This document shows, in pieces, positions 1-8,349 of a stretch of 64,000 nucleotides of DNA; positions within the stretch are counted from its first letter, which is position 1, and every line of letters begins with the position of its first letter. Below the pieces are notes generated by a model. It was given only the letters and a program-made list of their open reading frames with translations, was not told the DNA's origin and made no database searches. The position numbers and the translations under genes were made by a program. Source of the stretch: a bacterium M00.F.Ca.ET.205.01.1.1 (lineage in GTDB: Bacteria; Pseudomonadota; Alphaproteobacteria; Rhizobiales; Rhizobiaceae); contig SRUQ01000010.1 in assembly GCA_004791255.1 (NCBI GenBank), positions 124,001 through 188,000 of the forward strand, given 5' to 3'.

Positions 1-123
1 ATGCACCCGCACGAGACGAAAGCCGATGCCGCGCAGCACCGGCTGGACGATCAGCGCGATGCGCGCATCAATGCCGCTTTCGCGGATGATGCGGTCGTCG
101 CTCTCGCTTGCCGTTGCCGTCAT
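1..123 (-). CDS. rimP: Ribosome maturation factor RimP, N-terminal part only
   Basis: Reverse-complement reading from ATG at 123 gives 41 codons, open to the window edge, so the gene is 5'-complete and cut at its 3' side. The peptide begins MTATASESDDRIIRESG and continues through a segment with QPVLRGIGFRLVRV. This matches the start of rhizobial RimP proteins, which assist 30S subunit assembly. An AGGGA ribosome binding site lies about 7 bases upstream. In rhizobia rimP normally heads the nusA-infB operon, which would lie outside the window. A terminator-like hairpin and a good promoter lie upstream. Identification rests on 41 residues only. Confidence 0.85.
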   Translation of the reverse strand, partial: MTATASESDDRIIRESGIDARIALIVQPVLRGIGFRLVRVH

Positions 124-162
124 TTAGTCCCTGTCGCTCTTTCCAGCCTATCGGCAGGTAAT

Positions 163-192
163 AAAAAAGAGCGGGACCGGGTGGACCCACTC
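163..192 (-). terminator. Intrinsic terminator or attenuator in the rimP leader
   Basis: On the minus strand a ten-base stem (183-192 with 169-178, one G-U pair and one mismatch) closes a four-base loop and is followed directly by six U residues (168-163). This has the form of a rho-independent terminator. It lies between a predicted promoter (222-250) and the rimP start at 123, so it would act on rimP transcripts as an attenuator. Alternatively it ends transcripts coming from trmB. In E. coli the rimP-nusA leader contains terminators used in NusA autoregulation; applying that here is inference. Confidence 0.6.
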
Positions 193-221
193 TTCGTCAT
201 ACCGACCAAGAATTTGAGGCT

Positions 222-250
222 GATATAAACCAACATGGCTGGTGTTTCAA
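222..250 (-). promoter_or_regulatory. Sigma-70 type promoter for rimP
   Basis: On the minus strand a TTGAAA box (250-245) is separated by exactly 17 bases from a TATATC box (227-222), close to the vegetative consensus. Transcription would start near 215, giving a leader of about 90 bases before the rimP ATG at 123. That leader holds the hairpin at 163-192. Confidence 0.55.
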
Positions 251-423
251 GTCCGCAGTGCATGGTCCGGAGCGCATGGCGGGCAATGCCCTGAGACAAA
301 GGGTTGCGCCAGGCGCATGTCGGCCATGCGGCAGAGCCCCTGTGAACGCCGGCGGCGTATTCCTACCTCCAGGACATCAAACGAACAGGATTGGCGCGCG
401 GTGGCGCGCGAAAGGATTTTATC

Positions 424-588
424 ATGACCAGCCGCAAGGTTTTCGCCGTCATAGGCGAGATGTTCACCACATTCGGCAGTGCCGTCGCCGCGTCGCGGGC
501 CGTCGAAGCCGGCCGCAAGCCGCGCGCCGATGATCTGAGCAGACTTGGCATGGACCCGGCCGTGTTCAACAGAATCGGCCGTTTCTAA
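424..588 (+). CDS. Small basic conserved-type protein, 54 aa, unknown function
   Basis: The ATG at 424 is preceded by AAAGGA at the right distance. The 54-residue product starts MTSRKVFAVIGEMFTTFGSA, a short hydrophobic or amphipathic helix. It ends with a polar segment containing RADDLSRLGMDPAVFNRI. The pattern of a short helix, a basic stretch and L-x-x-L-G-[MI]-D resembles small rhizobial proteins related in style to DUF1127, but I cannot assign a family. It lies alone on the plus strand between rimP and trmB, both minus. Start sites further upstream add a low-complexity extension and lack a better ribosome binding site. Confidence 0.6.
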   Translation: MTSRKVFAVIGEMFTTFGSAVAASRAVEAGRKPRADDLSRLGMDPAVFNRIGRF

Positions 589-641
589 ATCAGGTGAGCA
601 CCCGATCCTGGTTCGTAAAGGCTGGCAGCGCTTGAGGGCGC

Positions 642-1370
642 TTATGTCCTGACGAACGTCAGATAGGCCGGCCGCCTGCCTTCGCGAATGGCTTTTGCCT
701 CGTAGCGGGTGCCCGGCCAGCCTTCATAGGGACGATGCCAGTCGGCGGCCTCCGAGGCCTGCCATGCAAAAGCGCCATGCGCTCGGCAGTTGAGCAGCGT
801 CCAGTTCACATAGGTGTCTATGTCGGATGCGAAGCGGAATCGGCCGCCGCTCTTCAGCACGCGCGCGAATCGCCCGAGATTGAGCTGACTGACGAAGCGG
901 CGTTTCCAATGCTTCTTCTTCGGCCAGGGATCGGGATAGAGCAGGTCGATGCCGTCTAGCGAGGCTTGCGGCAGCCAGTCGAGCAGCTGGGTGGCGTCGT
1001 CGTCCTGGACCCGCAGATTGGCGAGCGGCCTTTGCCGCACCGCGTTCATCATCTTGGCCATGCCGTTGACGAACGGCTCGACGCCGATAAAGCCCGTCGT
1101 GGGCGCCTCGATGGCGCGATGCAGCAGGTGTTCGCCGCCACCAAAGCCGATTTCAAGGCGAACAGCCGAAACGTCGGCTTCGAACAAAGTGCGCAAATCC
1201 GGAGGCGCTTCAGCCGCCAGATCGAGCCGATAGGTGCCGAGGCCGCTTTCCAGCGCCGCCGCCTGCTGTGGGCGGACGGGCTTGCCGCGCCGGCGGCCGA
1301 AGAAAGCTTCGGTCGCGCGGCTTGGCCTGTCATCGGGACTCATCTGCCGGTGCGGATCCTGCCGTGGCAC
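642..1370 (-). CDS. trmB: tRNA (guanine-N7-)-methyltransferase TrmB
   Basis: TrmB uses S-adenosylmethionine to form m7G46 in tRNA. The product has the SAM-binding motif EIGFGGGEH (about 73-81) and the family signature YPDPWPKKKH (about 145-154). A GTRYE motif near the C-terminus contacts the base. The start at 1370 is GTG, immediately after the metK stop. A downstream in-frame ATG at 1343 is an alternative, and all recognisable family sequence lies after it. The gene is very likely cotranscribed with metK, which makes the SAM it uses. Length (242 aa) is normal. Confidence 0.93.
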   Translation of the reverse strand: MPRQDPHRQMSPDDRPSRATEAFFGRRRGKPVRPQQAAALESGLGTYRLDLAAEAPPDLRTLFEADVSAVRLEIGFGGGEHLLHRAIEAPTTGFIGVEPFVNGMAKMMNAVRQRPLANLRVQDDDATQLLDWLPQASLDGIDLLYPDPWPKKKHWKRRFVSQLNLGRFARVLKSGGRFRFASDIDTYVNWTLLNCRAHGAFAWQASEAADWHRPYEGWPGTRYEAKAIREGRRPAYLTFVRT

Positions 1371-2636
1371 TCAGGCCGCGACAGCATCCTTGAGCGCCTT
1401 GGCGAGATCGGTCTTCTCCCAGGAGAAAGACCCGTCGCGGCCGGCCTTGCGGCCGAAATGGCCGTAGGACGACGTCTTGGCGTAGATCGGCTTGTTGAGG
1501 TCGAGATGGCGGCGGATGCCTGACGGCGACAGGTCCATCACGCTGCGCAGCGCATCCTCGAGCTTTGCCTCGTCAACCTTGCCGGTGCCGTGCAGGTCGA
1601 CATAGATCGACAAAGGCTGGGCGACGCCGATGGCGTAGGAAAGCTGGATGGTGCAGCGGTCGGCGAGCTTGGCCGCCACCACGTTCTTGGCCAGGTAGCG
1701 TGCCGCATAGGCGGCCGAACGATCGACCTTGGTGGTGTCCTTACCCGAGAAGGCGCCGCCGCCATGCGGTGCCGCGCCGCCATAGGTGTCGACGATGATC
1801 TTGCGGCCAGTCAGGCCGGCGTCGCCATCGGGTCCGCCAATGACGAACTTGCCGGTCGGGTTGATGTACCACATACAGTCGTCGGCGATCTTCAGTTCGC
1901 CCAGGGCTTCACGAATATAGGGTTCGACGACCTTGCGGACCTTTTTCGAATCCCAGCTTGCCTCGAGATGCTGGGTCGACAGCACGATCTGCGTCGCCTC
2001 GGCAGCCTTGCCATCGATATAGCGGACGGTGACCTGGCTCTTGGCGTCCGGCCCGAGCCTGCCGGCTTCGCCATCGCCTTCGTGGCGCGCGGCGGCCAGC
2101 AATTCGAGGATCTTGTGGCTGTAGTAGATCGGCGCCGGCATCAGGTCGGGCGTCTCGCGGCAGGCATAGCCGAACATGATGCCCTGGTCGCCGGCACCTT
2201 CCTCACCCTGGCGGTCGGCGGCATTGTCGACACCCTGGCCGATGTCGGGCGACTGGCCGTGCAAGAGAACCTCGATCTTGGCCGTCTTCCAGTGGAAACC
2301 GGCCTGCTCGTAGCCGATCTCGCGGATCGCCTTGCGGGCGACCGACTTGAACTTCGCCGGATTGACGACCGGGTGCCCGGCGGCGTCCTGGAGGATGTTG
2401 CCTTGCTTGTCCTTCTTCAGCAGCGTCTCGGGGACGCGGACCTCGCCGGCGATGACGACGCGGTTGGTGGTGGCGAGCGTCTCGCAGGCGACACGGACCT
2501 TCCACGGATCCATGCCGGTCTTCCTGGCTTCACGATAGACCAGATCGACGATCTCGTCGGAAATCCGGTCACAGACTTTGTCGGGATGGCCCTCGGCAAC
2601 GGATTCCGAGGTAAAGAAGTAATTCTGCCGCGTCAC
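1371..2636 (-). CDS. metK: S-adenosylmethionine synthetase
   Basis: MetK makes S-adenosylmethionine from methionine and ATP. The 421-residue protein shows GHPDK near residue 16 (catalytic His), GIMFGYA in the middle and the glycine-rich loop GGGAFSGKDTTKVDRSA. The start is GTG at 2636 with AGAGGGG upstream and no nearby ATG. The length is slightly above the E. coli enzyme because of alphaproteobacterial insertions. trmB follows directly on the same strand. A palindromic hairpin lies in the leader just upstream of the ribosome binding site. Confidence 0.97.
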   Translation of the reverse strand: MTRQNYFFTSESVAEGHPDKVCDRISDEIVDLVYREARKTGMDPWKVRVACETLATTNRVVIAGEVRVPETLLKKDKQGNILQDAAGHPVVNPAKFKSVARKAIREIGYEQAGFHWKTAKIEVLLHGQSPDIGQGVDNAADRQGEEGAGDQGIMFGYACRETPDLMPAPIYYSHKILELLAAARHEGDGEAGRLGPDAKSQVTVRYIDGKAAEATQIVLSTQHLEASWDSKKVRKVVEPYIREALGELKIADDCMWYINPTGKFVIGGPDGDAGLTGRKIIVDTYGGAAPHGGGAFSGKDTTKVDRSAAYAARYLAKNVVAAKLADRCTIQLSYAIGVAQPLSIYVDLHGTGKVDEAKLEDALRSVMDLSPSGIRRHLDLNKPIYAKTSSYGHFGRKAGRDGSFSWEKTDLAKALKDAVAA

Positions 2637-2654
2637 GGGTGTCCCCTCTTGAAA

Positions 2655-2680
2655 AACGATCGGCAGGCTGCCGATTTTGG
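2655..2680 (-). promoter_or_regulatory. Palindromic hairpin in the metK leader
   Basis: A perfect palindrome, ATCGGCAG-C-CTGCCGAT (2659-2675), lies 20-40 bases before the metK start. On the minus strand it is preceded by AAA and followed by CGTTTTT, so it looks like a weak terminator. It may also be a 5' stabilising or control element. I do not recognise any named SAM riboswitch in it. Confidence 0.4.
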
Positions 2681-2688
2681 CGCGCCAC

Positions 2689-2718
2689 GTGTTAGCGGGA
2701 CGAAGCGCCGCTCGTCAA
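2689..2718 (-). promoter_or_regulatory. Possible metK promoter
   Basis: On the minus strand TTGACG (718-713 of the 2 kb block) and TAACAC (694-689) are separated by 18 bases. The -35 box is good, in the CTTGAC context favoured in rhizobia. The -10 box is weak. Transcription would start just before the palindromic hairpin at 2659-2675. Confidence 0.35.
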
Positions 2719-2803
2719 GCGGTGCCGCCCTCCTGGCATGGTTGTCGATGCCGAAATCTTGTGCCACCGGCGGCGAAAGCGCCTTTGGTGGCTCAGTCGC
2801 TTG

Positions 2804-3223
2804 TCAGTCGAGATCGTCCGCGGCGAGCGATTTCACCAGGTCGATGATCCTGCGACGCACCTTGACGTCGGCGATCTTGACGAAGGCCCGGTTGAGCTGA
2901 AGGCCTTCCGGGCTGCCGCAGAATTCGACGGCGAAAGCCATCGAGGCATCTTCCGCGAAGCCGCGGCTGGCCGCCATCTCCTGACCTGGCGCATCCTCGA
3001 AGAAGAAGGCGACCGGCACGCCGAGTATGGAGGCTATCGCCTGCAGGCGGCTGGCGCCGACACGGTTGGTGCCCTTTTCATATTTCTGTATCTGTTGAAA
3101 TGTGATGCCAAGATTTTCGCCAAGCTTTTCCTGGCTCATTCCCAGCATATTGCGGCGAAGCCGGACGCGACTTCCAACATGGATGTCGATCGGATTCGGT
3201 TTCTTCTTGTTGTCTTCTGTCAT
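2804..3223 (-). CDS. phrR: XRE-family transcriptional regulator PraR/PhrR
   Basis: A 139-residue DNA-binding protein with an N-terminal XRE/Cro helix-turn-helix (about residues 14-72, including GMSQEKLGENLGITFQQIQK and YEKGTNRVGASRL). The C-terminal part is less recognisable. This N-terminal block is nearly invariant in the rhizobial PraR/PhrR regulators, known for biofilm, attachment and low-pH regulation. In Sinorhizobium phrR adjoins actA, which is lnt, as it does here. The ATG at 3223 has GAGGAA directly upstream. The longer reading frame would need a TTG start and was not chosen. Confidence 0.88.
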   Translation of the reverse strand: MTEDNKKKPNPIDIHVGSRVRLRRNMLGMSQEKLGENLGITFQQIQKYEKGTNRVGASRLQAIASILGVPVAFFFEDAPGQEMAASRGFAEDASMAFAVEFCGSPEGLQLNRAFVKIADVKVRRRIIDLVKSLAADDLD

Positions 3224-3362
3224 TTTTTCCTCGCCGAATTTTTTCGGCTTTGTGATTTTTTTCCTGCCCAAACAAAGCCGGAGGCGACTGCCCCAACAGT
3301 ACGATCCACAGGCTTCGAGAAATTTTCAGGCGGTACAGTATGAGTTTCTAATGTGTCGACTG

Positions 3363-4955
3363 TCAATTCACCCGTAGCCTTTGCCTTACGTTCAAGACGC
3401 ATGCCGCAACGGCAAACAGGAACATGATCAGCATTCCGTTAATGCGCCGCTGGCCGGCGGAAACAACCGCCTGCGCGGAAATCGGCACGCGGGCATCGAT
3501 GGCCCCGCGCGCGTTGATCGCCAGCGCATCGACGATGTTCCCATGAGGATCGACAACGGCGGAGATGCCGTTGTTGGCTGCACGCAGCAAGGGCAACCCA
3601 TTCTCCACAGCGCGAATCTGAGCCTGCCTGAAATGCTGATACGGACCCGGCGTGTCGCCGAACCACGCATCGTTGGTAACGTTCACAATAAGCTGCGCTG
3701 ACGTAGCGTCAATTACCACAAGGGAGGGAAAGATCACCTCATAACAGATAAATGGCAGGGCGCGGACGCCGCCGGGCAGGGCGATGGCGTGCCGCTCATT
3801 GCCGGCGGCGAAGTTCACCGGTCCGGCGACGAGCTGTTCTATGCCGAAACGGTTGAGCAGGTCGGCGAAAGGCAGGTATTCGCCGAACGGCACCAGATGC
3901 ACCTTGTCGACGGCATCGGTGATTTCGCCCTTGTCGTTGATCGCCACGACGGAGTTGTAATAGCGGCTGTCGGCAGTGGCCGCCGAGCCGCCTTCCTCGC
4001 GCACGACGCCGGCAATCAGCATCTGGCCGTCGCCAAGCATGTCGCCCAGCGCCGTCAGCGCGTCCGGCCGCTCGGTGAAGAGGAACGGAACCGAGGTCTC
4101 CGGCCACAGGATCAGTTGCGGCTTCTGATGGCCGGCTTCGGGTGCGGCGGCCGACAGACCCATCAAGGTCGCGAAGATGCGGTCGCGCACCGAGGCGTCC
4201 CACTTTTCCGAGAGGTCGACGGCGGGCTGGACGATGCGGACATCGAGCGTGCGGGTCACGGGCGCGGCCGGTGCGTGGAGCCTGACATAGCCGAAACCGG
4301 CATGGGCGGCGACAAGCACCACAAGCAGAGCGGCGCCGAGGCGCAGGTGCCGCCGCGCCACCAGCAGCGCCGGCAGCGAAAAGACGAACACGGCGAACGC
4401 GTTCATGCCGACCATGCCGGTCACCGACACGCTCTGCATCAGAAGCGGCACGGGCATTGCCGCGTAACCGATGGCATTCCAGGGAAAGCCGGTGAACAGG
4501 AAGCCCCGCAGCCATTCGGCCAGCGCGAAGGCAAAGGCCAGTGCCGCGATACGGCCGATGTCGCTGCTCCACAAAAGCCGGGCGACTGTGGCCGCGAAAC
4601 CGTAGAAGAAGGCGAGCGCGAAGGGAATGCCGACCACCGCGAAGGGAAGCGCCCAGGCGAAGCTGTCGGCTTCGACCAGCAGCGCCGAACCGATCCACCA
4701 CAGGCCGGCGAGGAAATAGCCGAAGCCGAACCACCAGCCGACGGCGAAGGCCGGCCGCAGGCGCCGCAACAGGCTGCCGGAGGCCTCGCCGGTCACGCCG
4801 TCGAGCAGCCAGACCAGCAGCGGAAACGAGATAAAGCAGGCTGCGAAGAAGTCGTAGGGGGCCTGGCCAAGTACCGCCAACGCCCCGGCGAGGAACGCCA
4901 CGAGCGCTCGCCGCCAACCCCAAAGCAGAATTATCCGGCCGGCAAGGCGCTCCAT
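3363..4955 (-). CDS. lnt: Apolipoprotein N-acyltransferase
   Basis: Lnt transfers the third acyl chain to the N-terminal cysteine of lipoproteins in the inner membrane. The 530-residue protein has several N-terminal membrane segments. A nitrilase-like periplasmic domain follows with the catalytic triad in context: WPETSVPF (Glu), DKVHLVPFGEYLPF (Lys) and ICYEVIFP (Cys). A final membrane segment closes the C-terminus. The gene is known as actA in rhizobia, where it is needed for acid tolerance. It lies between phrR and the corC-ybeY-ybeZ-miaB group, a conserved order. Confidence 0.95.
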   Translation of the reverse strand: MERLAGRIILLWGWRRALVAFLAGALAVLGQAPYDFFAACFISFPLLVWLLDGVTGEASGSLLRRLRPAFAVGWWFGFGYFLAGLWWIGSALLVEADSFAWALPFAVVGIPFALAFFYGFAATVARLLWSSDIGRIAALAFAFALAEWLRGFLFTGFPWNAIGYAAMPVPLLMQSVSVTGMVGMNAFAVFVFSLPALLVARRHLRLGAALLVVLVAAHAGFGYVRLHAPAAPVTRTLDVRIVQPAVDLSEKWDASVRDRIFATLMGLSAAAPEAGHQKPQLILWPETSVPFLFTERPDALTALGDMLGDGQMLIAGVVREEGGSAATADSRYYNSVVAINDKGEITDAVDKVHLVPFGEYLPFADLLNRFGIEQLVAGPVNFAAGNERHAIALPGGVRALPFICYEVIFPSLVVIDATSAQLIVNVTNDAWFGDTPGPYQHFRQAQIRAVENGLPLLRAANNGISAVVDPHGNIVDALAINARGAIDARVPISAQAVVSAGQRRINGMLIMFLFAVAACVLNVRQRLRVN

Positions 4956-5142
4956 GCGTATTTCCGAGTCGCGCGAATCAGGAGCTAAGATTTATCAGGC
5001 CGCGCCGCGTGCTCCAACGCTGGACGAGCATGGTTTCTGGCTCCAGACCGGTTCACCGTTTCACGGAAACCCTGGACCGCTCTATCTCTCTGTTTTCACG
5101 CAACTCCCAAGGGAAAGCGCTGCGCGCTTTCCTGGAATTGCT

Positions 5143-5613
5143 CTACCGATGCCACCCCTCGATCCGCAAGCCGCCCAGTTTTTCGGCGTCCTCCCGGGAG
5201 ACGGAGCGCTGGGTCTGCGAAAAAGTCCAGACATGCCCGTCGGGATCGCGTGCCCGATACTGGCGTTCGCCATAGAACTGGTCTGTCGGTTCCTGGATTA
5301 TATCTGCGCCGGCAGCGCGCGCCTGCGCGCAGTGAGCGTCCAGGCCGTCTTTCAGCCTGATATAGACCGACTGCGTGTTCTTGCCCGAGACCGATGCGGG
5401 GCTGGCGACATAGCCGGCCCATTCGGAATCGACGATAATGTAGCCATCGCCGAACCGCATCTCGGCGTGGACCAGTTTTCCGTCAGCATCACTGACCACC
5501 ATGCTGCGCTCGAAGCCGAAGGCTGCCTCGAGCCAGTCCAGCGCAGCGCGCGGATTGCGATAGAACACGCCAGAACCGAGGACCGAATGCTTGAACGGAT
5601 CCTCGATCGTCAT
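5143..5613 (-). CDS. VOC-superfamily (glyoxalase/bleomycin-resistance fold) protein
   Basis: A 156-residue protein of the vicinal-oxygen-chelate fold, with paired beta-alpha-beta modules. The N-terminal half contains the pattern FYRNPRAALDWLEAAFGFE. The C-terminal half contains RDPDGHVWTFSQ, the usual end-of-module signature. Substrate cannot be told; the closest style is the uncharacterised PhnB/glyoxalase-like group. The ATG at 5613 follows the corC stop by 13 bases, so it is probably cotranscribed. It interrupts the corC-lnt pair that is adjacent in E. coli. Confidence 0.8.
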   Translation of the reverse strand: MTIEDPFKHSVLGSGVFYRNPRAALDWLEAAFGFERSMVVSDADGKLVHAEMRFGDGYIIVDSEWAGYVASPASVSGKNTQSVYIRLKDGLDAHCAQARAAGADIIQEPTDQFYGERQYRARDPDGHVWTFSQTQRSVSREDAEKLGGLRIEGWHR

Positions 5614-5626
5614 GCGGCGGCAGATC

Positions 5627-6721
5627 TCAAGCCTGTTCGGTGCGGGCCGTTGCACGCCGGCGGCGTTCGCCCTTCTGGCTCTGAACGATGCGTACGCGCT
5701 TCACACGACGCGGGTCGGCGTCGAGCACATGAAACTCGAAGCCTGGAATGGCCTGGACCACCTCGCCGCGCGCCGGCACGCGGCCGAGCGTGTTGAAAAT
5801 CATGCCGCCGATAGTGTCGACATATTCGCCATGCTCGCCGGCGGCGAAATCCTCGCCGATCATCTTGGCGACCTCGTCGATCTCGGCCTTGCCGTCGACC
5901 ACGAACACGCCCTCGCCGGTCTGGGTGATCATCGGCTCGTCGTCGTCATGCTCGTCCTCGATGTCGCCGACCACCATTTCGACGATGTCCTCGAGCGAGA
6001 CGAGGCCGTCGGTGCCGCCATATTCGTCGATGACCAGCGCCATCTGGGTGCGCGTCGTCTGCATGCGGCCCATCAGGTCGGAGGCAAGCATGGAGGGCGG
6101 TACGAACAGCACCGGCCGGATCAGGCTGAGCTCGCCGATGGTGCGCGCCAGATCGACCTGGGCGAGGTCGAGAACCGTCGCGACCGGCGTCTTCCTGGTG
6201 GCGCGGCCTTTCTTGACGCGGGCGATCTTGGTGATGTGGGCCAGCACGTCGCGGATATGGACCATGCCGCGGGGATCGTCGAGCGTCTCGGAATAGACCG
6301 GCATGCGCGAATGGCCGGACTGCTCGAACATCCCAAGCAGGTCGCCCAGGGTCGTGGCGATCTCGACCGCCTCGACGTCAGCGCGCGGCACCATGACGTC
6401 CTCGACGCGCACTTCGCGCAGCCGCAGGATGTTGTTGAGCATGGCGCGTTCGCCGGGCGAAAAGGATTCGGCATCGCTCGTCGTCTCGGCGAGCGCGCCG
6501 GCGATCTCCTCGCGCAGGCTGGTTCCGTTGCGTTGCCTGAACAGGCCGAGCACGCGGTTGAACAGGGAGGGACCGGCAGGCGACGGCTCACTGGCGACGC
6601 TGCCGGTGTTGGCAACACCAGGGGTAATGGTACTCGGACTTGATCCCTCTTCCGACGTATCGGAAGCCTTGCTCGTACTGCCGGCGTCGGGGCGGGCGGC
6701 AGTTTCTGGTTTGTCGTTCAT
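5627..6721 (-). CDS. corC: CorC/HlyC-family protein with paired CBS domains
   Basis: The 364-residue protein has an acidic low-complexity N-terminus (1-50). A tandem CBS pair follows (about 105-235, with VEDVMVPRADVEAVE and ALVIDEYGGTDGLVSLEDIVE). The C-terminus is the CorC_HlyC transporter-associated domain (about 260-345). It lacks the DUF21 membrane domain, like E. coli YbeX/CorC, which is linked to magnesium/cobalt handling and ribosome-associated stress. It sits beside ybeY and ybeZ exactly as ybeX does in E. coli. A haemolysin role, as in older annotations, is unlikely. Confidence 0.9.
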   Translation of the reverse strand: MNDKPETAARPDAGSTSKASDTSEEGSSPSTITPGVANTGSVASEPSPAGPSLFNRVLGLFRQRNGTSLREEIAGALAETTSDAESFSPGERAMLNNILRLREVRVEDVMVPRADVEAVEIATTLGDLLGMFEQSGHSRMPVYSETLDDPRGMVHIRDVLAHITKIARVKKGRATRKTPVATVLDLAQVDLARTIGELSLIRPVLFVPPSMLASDLMGRMQTTRTQMALVIDEYGGTDGLVSLEDIVEMVVGDIEDEHDDDEPMITQTGEGVFVVDGKAEIDEVAKMIGEDFAAGEHGEYVDTIGGMIFNTLGRVPARGEVVQAIPGFEFHVLDADPRRVKRVRIVQSQKGERRRRATARTEQA

Positions 6722-6748
6722 CGTCGTCCGGTCAATTGGTCTGTTTAG

Positions 6749-7255
6749 TTACGCGTAGGGATCAGGAATGGCAAGCCTTGCCAGCGCGGCGCGCTCAATG
6801 GCTTCCATCTCCTCGGCCTCGGCGTCTGTCTCGTGATCATGGCCCAGAAGATGCAGCAGGCCATGGATGACGAGATGGGAAATATGGTTCCCAAGCGGCT
6901 TGTCTTCCAGTGCCGCCTCGCGCGCCACCGTTTCGGCGGCGAGCACGATGTCGCCCAGCATCGGCGGCAACGGGCCGCCCTTGGCCGAGGGAAAAGCCGG
7001 GAAAGACAAGACGTTGGTGGGTTTGTCCTTGCCGCGCCAGCCGGCGTTCAGCGTGCGGATATGGGCATCGTCGGAAAAAACGACGCTGAGTTCGGAATGG
7101 CCCGCCACGCCAGTTTCGGCAAAGGTGGCCGAGACAGCGCGATCGACCAGCCGTGCCAAGGTAGGCTCATCGGACCAGTCGCCCGCTTCGACCGATATGT
7201 CGATATCGACAGGAACCGGAAGGCTCCCGTCGCCGGATAGGGTGTCGTCAGGCAT
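6749..7255 (-). CDS. ybeY: Endoribonuclease YbeY
   Basis: YbeY is a zinc-dependent single-strand RNase acting in 16S rRNA 3'-end maturation and ribosome quality control. In Sinorhizobium it also affects small-RNA control. The 168-residue product has the metal site HGLLHLLGHDH with the spaced histidines intact. An N-terminal extension of about 20 residues is typical of alphaproteobacteria. ATG at 7255. It lies 18 bases downstream of ybeZ/phoH and 27 bases upstream of corC on the same strand. Confidence 0.95.
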   Translation of the reverse strand: MPDDTLSGDGSLPVPVDIDISVEAGDWSDEPTLARLVDRAVSATFAETGVAGHSELSVVFSDDAHIRTLNAGWRGKDKPTNVLSFPAFPSAKGGPLPPMLGDIVLAAETVAREAALEDKPLGNHISHLVIHGLLHLLGHDHETDAEAEEMEAIERAALARLAIPDPYA

Positions 7256-7273
7256 GAGGCCGCATCGCCAGGA

Positions 7274-8323
7274 TCAATTCTCGGCGCCGAGGCCGCGCGC
7301 CAGCTTGGCGTCGCGGTCGTAGGCCCTGACGATTTCCGCCACCAGCGGGTGGCGAACCACATCGATATCGTTGAAGCGCACCGTTACCGCGCCTGGCACG
7401 CCGTCGAGGACGCGCAAGGCTTCGACCAGACCCGATTTGGTGCTCGGAGGAAGGTCGATCTGGGTCGGATCACCGGTGACGATCATGCGCGAATTCTCGC
7501 CGAGACGGGTGAGAAACATCTTCATCTGCATCGGCGTGGTGTTCTGCGCCTCGTCGAGAATGACGGCTGCATGCGCCAGCGTGCGGCCGCGCATGAAGGC
7601 AAGCGGCGCGATCTCGATCACCTCGGCGGCAATGGCGCGTTCGACCTTGTCGGCCGGCATCATGTCGTAGAGCGCGTCATAGAGCGGCCGCAGATAAGGA
7701 TCGACCTTCTCCTTCATGTCGCCGGGCAGGAAGCCGAGCCGTTCGCCGGCCTCGACGGCCGGCCGCGAGAGAATGATGCGTTCGACCATACCGCGTTCGA
7801 GCAGCATCGCCGCATGCGCCACCGCCAGATAGGTCTTGCCGGTGCCGGCCGGGCCGATACCGAACACCAGCTCCGAGCGCTCCAGGGCGCGCATATAGGC
7901 GTCCTGGTTGAGCGAACGGGCGTAGATCGTCTTCTTGCGCGTCGCGATCTGGGCGGCCGAGACCTTGCCCTTGCGCTCCAACGTCGGCAGCGTCAGCTGG
8001 TCATCGGCGGCGACCGCCATGCGCACGGCACCATCGACATCGGACTGGCCGATGTCGACGCCTTTCTGCAGGATGCCATAGAGATTGTCCAAGGCCCGGC
8101 GCGCCTGCTCGGCGGCGGACGCCGATCCCTTGATGGTCAACTGGTTGCCGCGCGAGCGGATATCGACGCCGAGCTTCTGCTCGAGCCGGGCAAGATTTTC
8201 ATCGAACTGGCCATAAAGGGCGCTGGCAAGCTTGTTGTTGTCGAAAGTCAGAACGATGTGCGCCATGTCAGAAGCCCCAGATGCCGGTACCGGGGGCAGG
8301 TTCTTCAGCTCAGCTGCGCTCAA
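7274..8323 (-). CDS. ybeZ: PhoH-like ATPase YbeZ
   Basis: A cytoplasmic P-loop ATPase that partners with YbeY in rRNA processing. The 349-residue protein has an N-terminal nucleic-acid-binding region (about 20-110). Walker A is GPAGTGKTYLA and Walker B is VILDEAQNTT, followed by the conserved TGDPTQIDLP. The start is TTG at 8323, chosen because GAGGAGA lies five bases upstream. The only nearby ATG (8266) has no clear ribosome binding site and would remove an N-terminal stretch that relatives also carry. It is flanked by miaB and ybeY. Confidence 0.93.
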   Translation of the reverse strand: MSAAELKNLPPVPASGASDMAHIVLTFDNNKLASALYGQFDENLARLEQKLGVDIRSRGNQLTIKGSASAAEQARRALDNLYGILQKGVDIGQSDVDGAVRMAVAADDQLTLPTLERKGKVSAAQIATRKKTIYARSLNQDAYMRALERSELVFGIGPAGTGKTYLAVAHAAMLLERGMVERIILSRPAVEAGERLGFLPGDMKEKVDPYLRPLYDALYDMMPADKVERAIAAEVIEIAPLAFMRGRTLAHAAVILDEAQNTTPMQMKMFLTRLGENSRMIVTGDPTQIDLPPSTKSGLVEALRVLDGVPGAVTVRFNDIDVVRHPLVAEIVRAYDRDAKLARGLGAEN

Positions 8324-8349
8324 CCGTCTCTCCTCATCTGCCGAGACCC

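Noticed and set aside
2637..2803. SAM riboswitch upstream of metK
   Set aside because: The leader is short and I could not fit it to SAM-I, SAM-II, SAM-IV or SAM/SAH consensus folds; only a simple palindrome is present.
1590..2900. Plus-strand open frame of 436 codons opposite metK
   Set aside because: Antisense to metK codons and without a recognisable fold; high-GC artefact.
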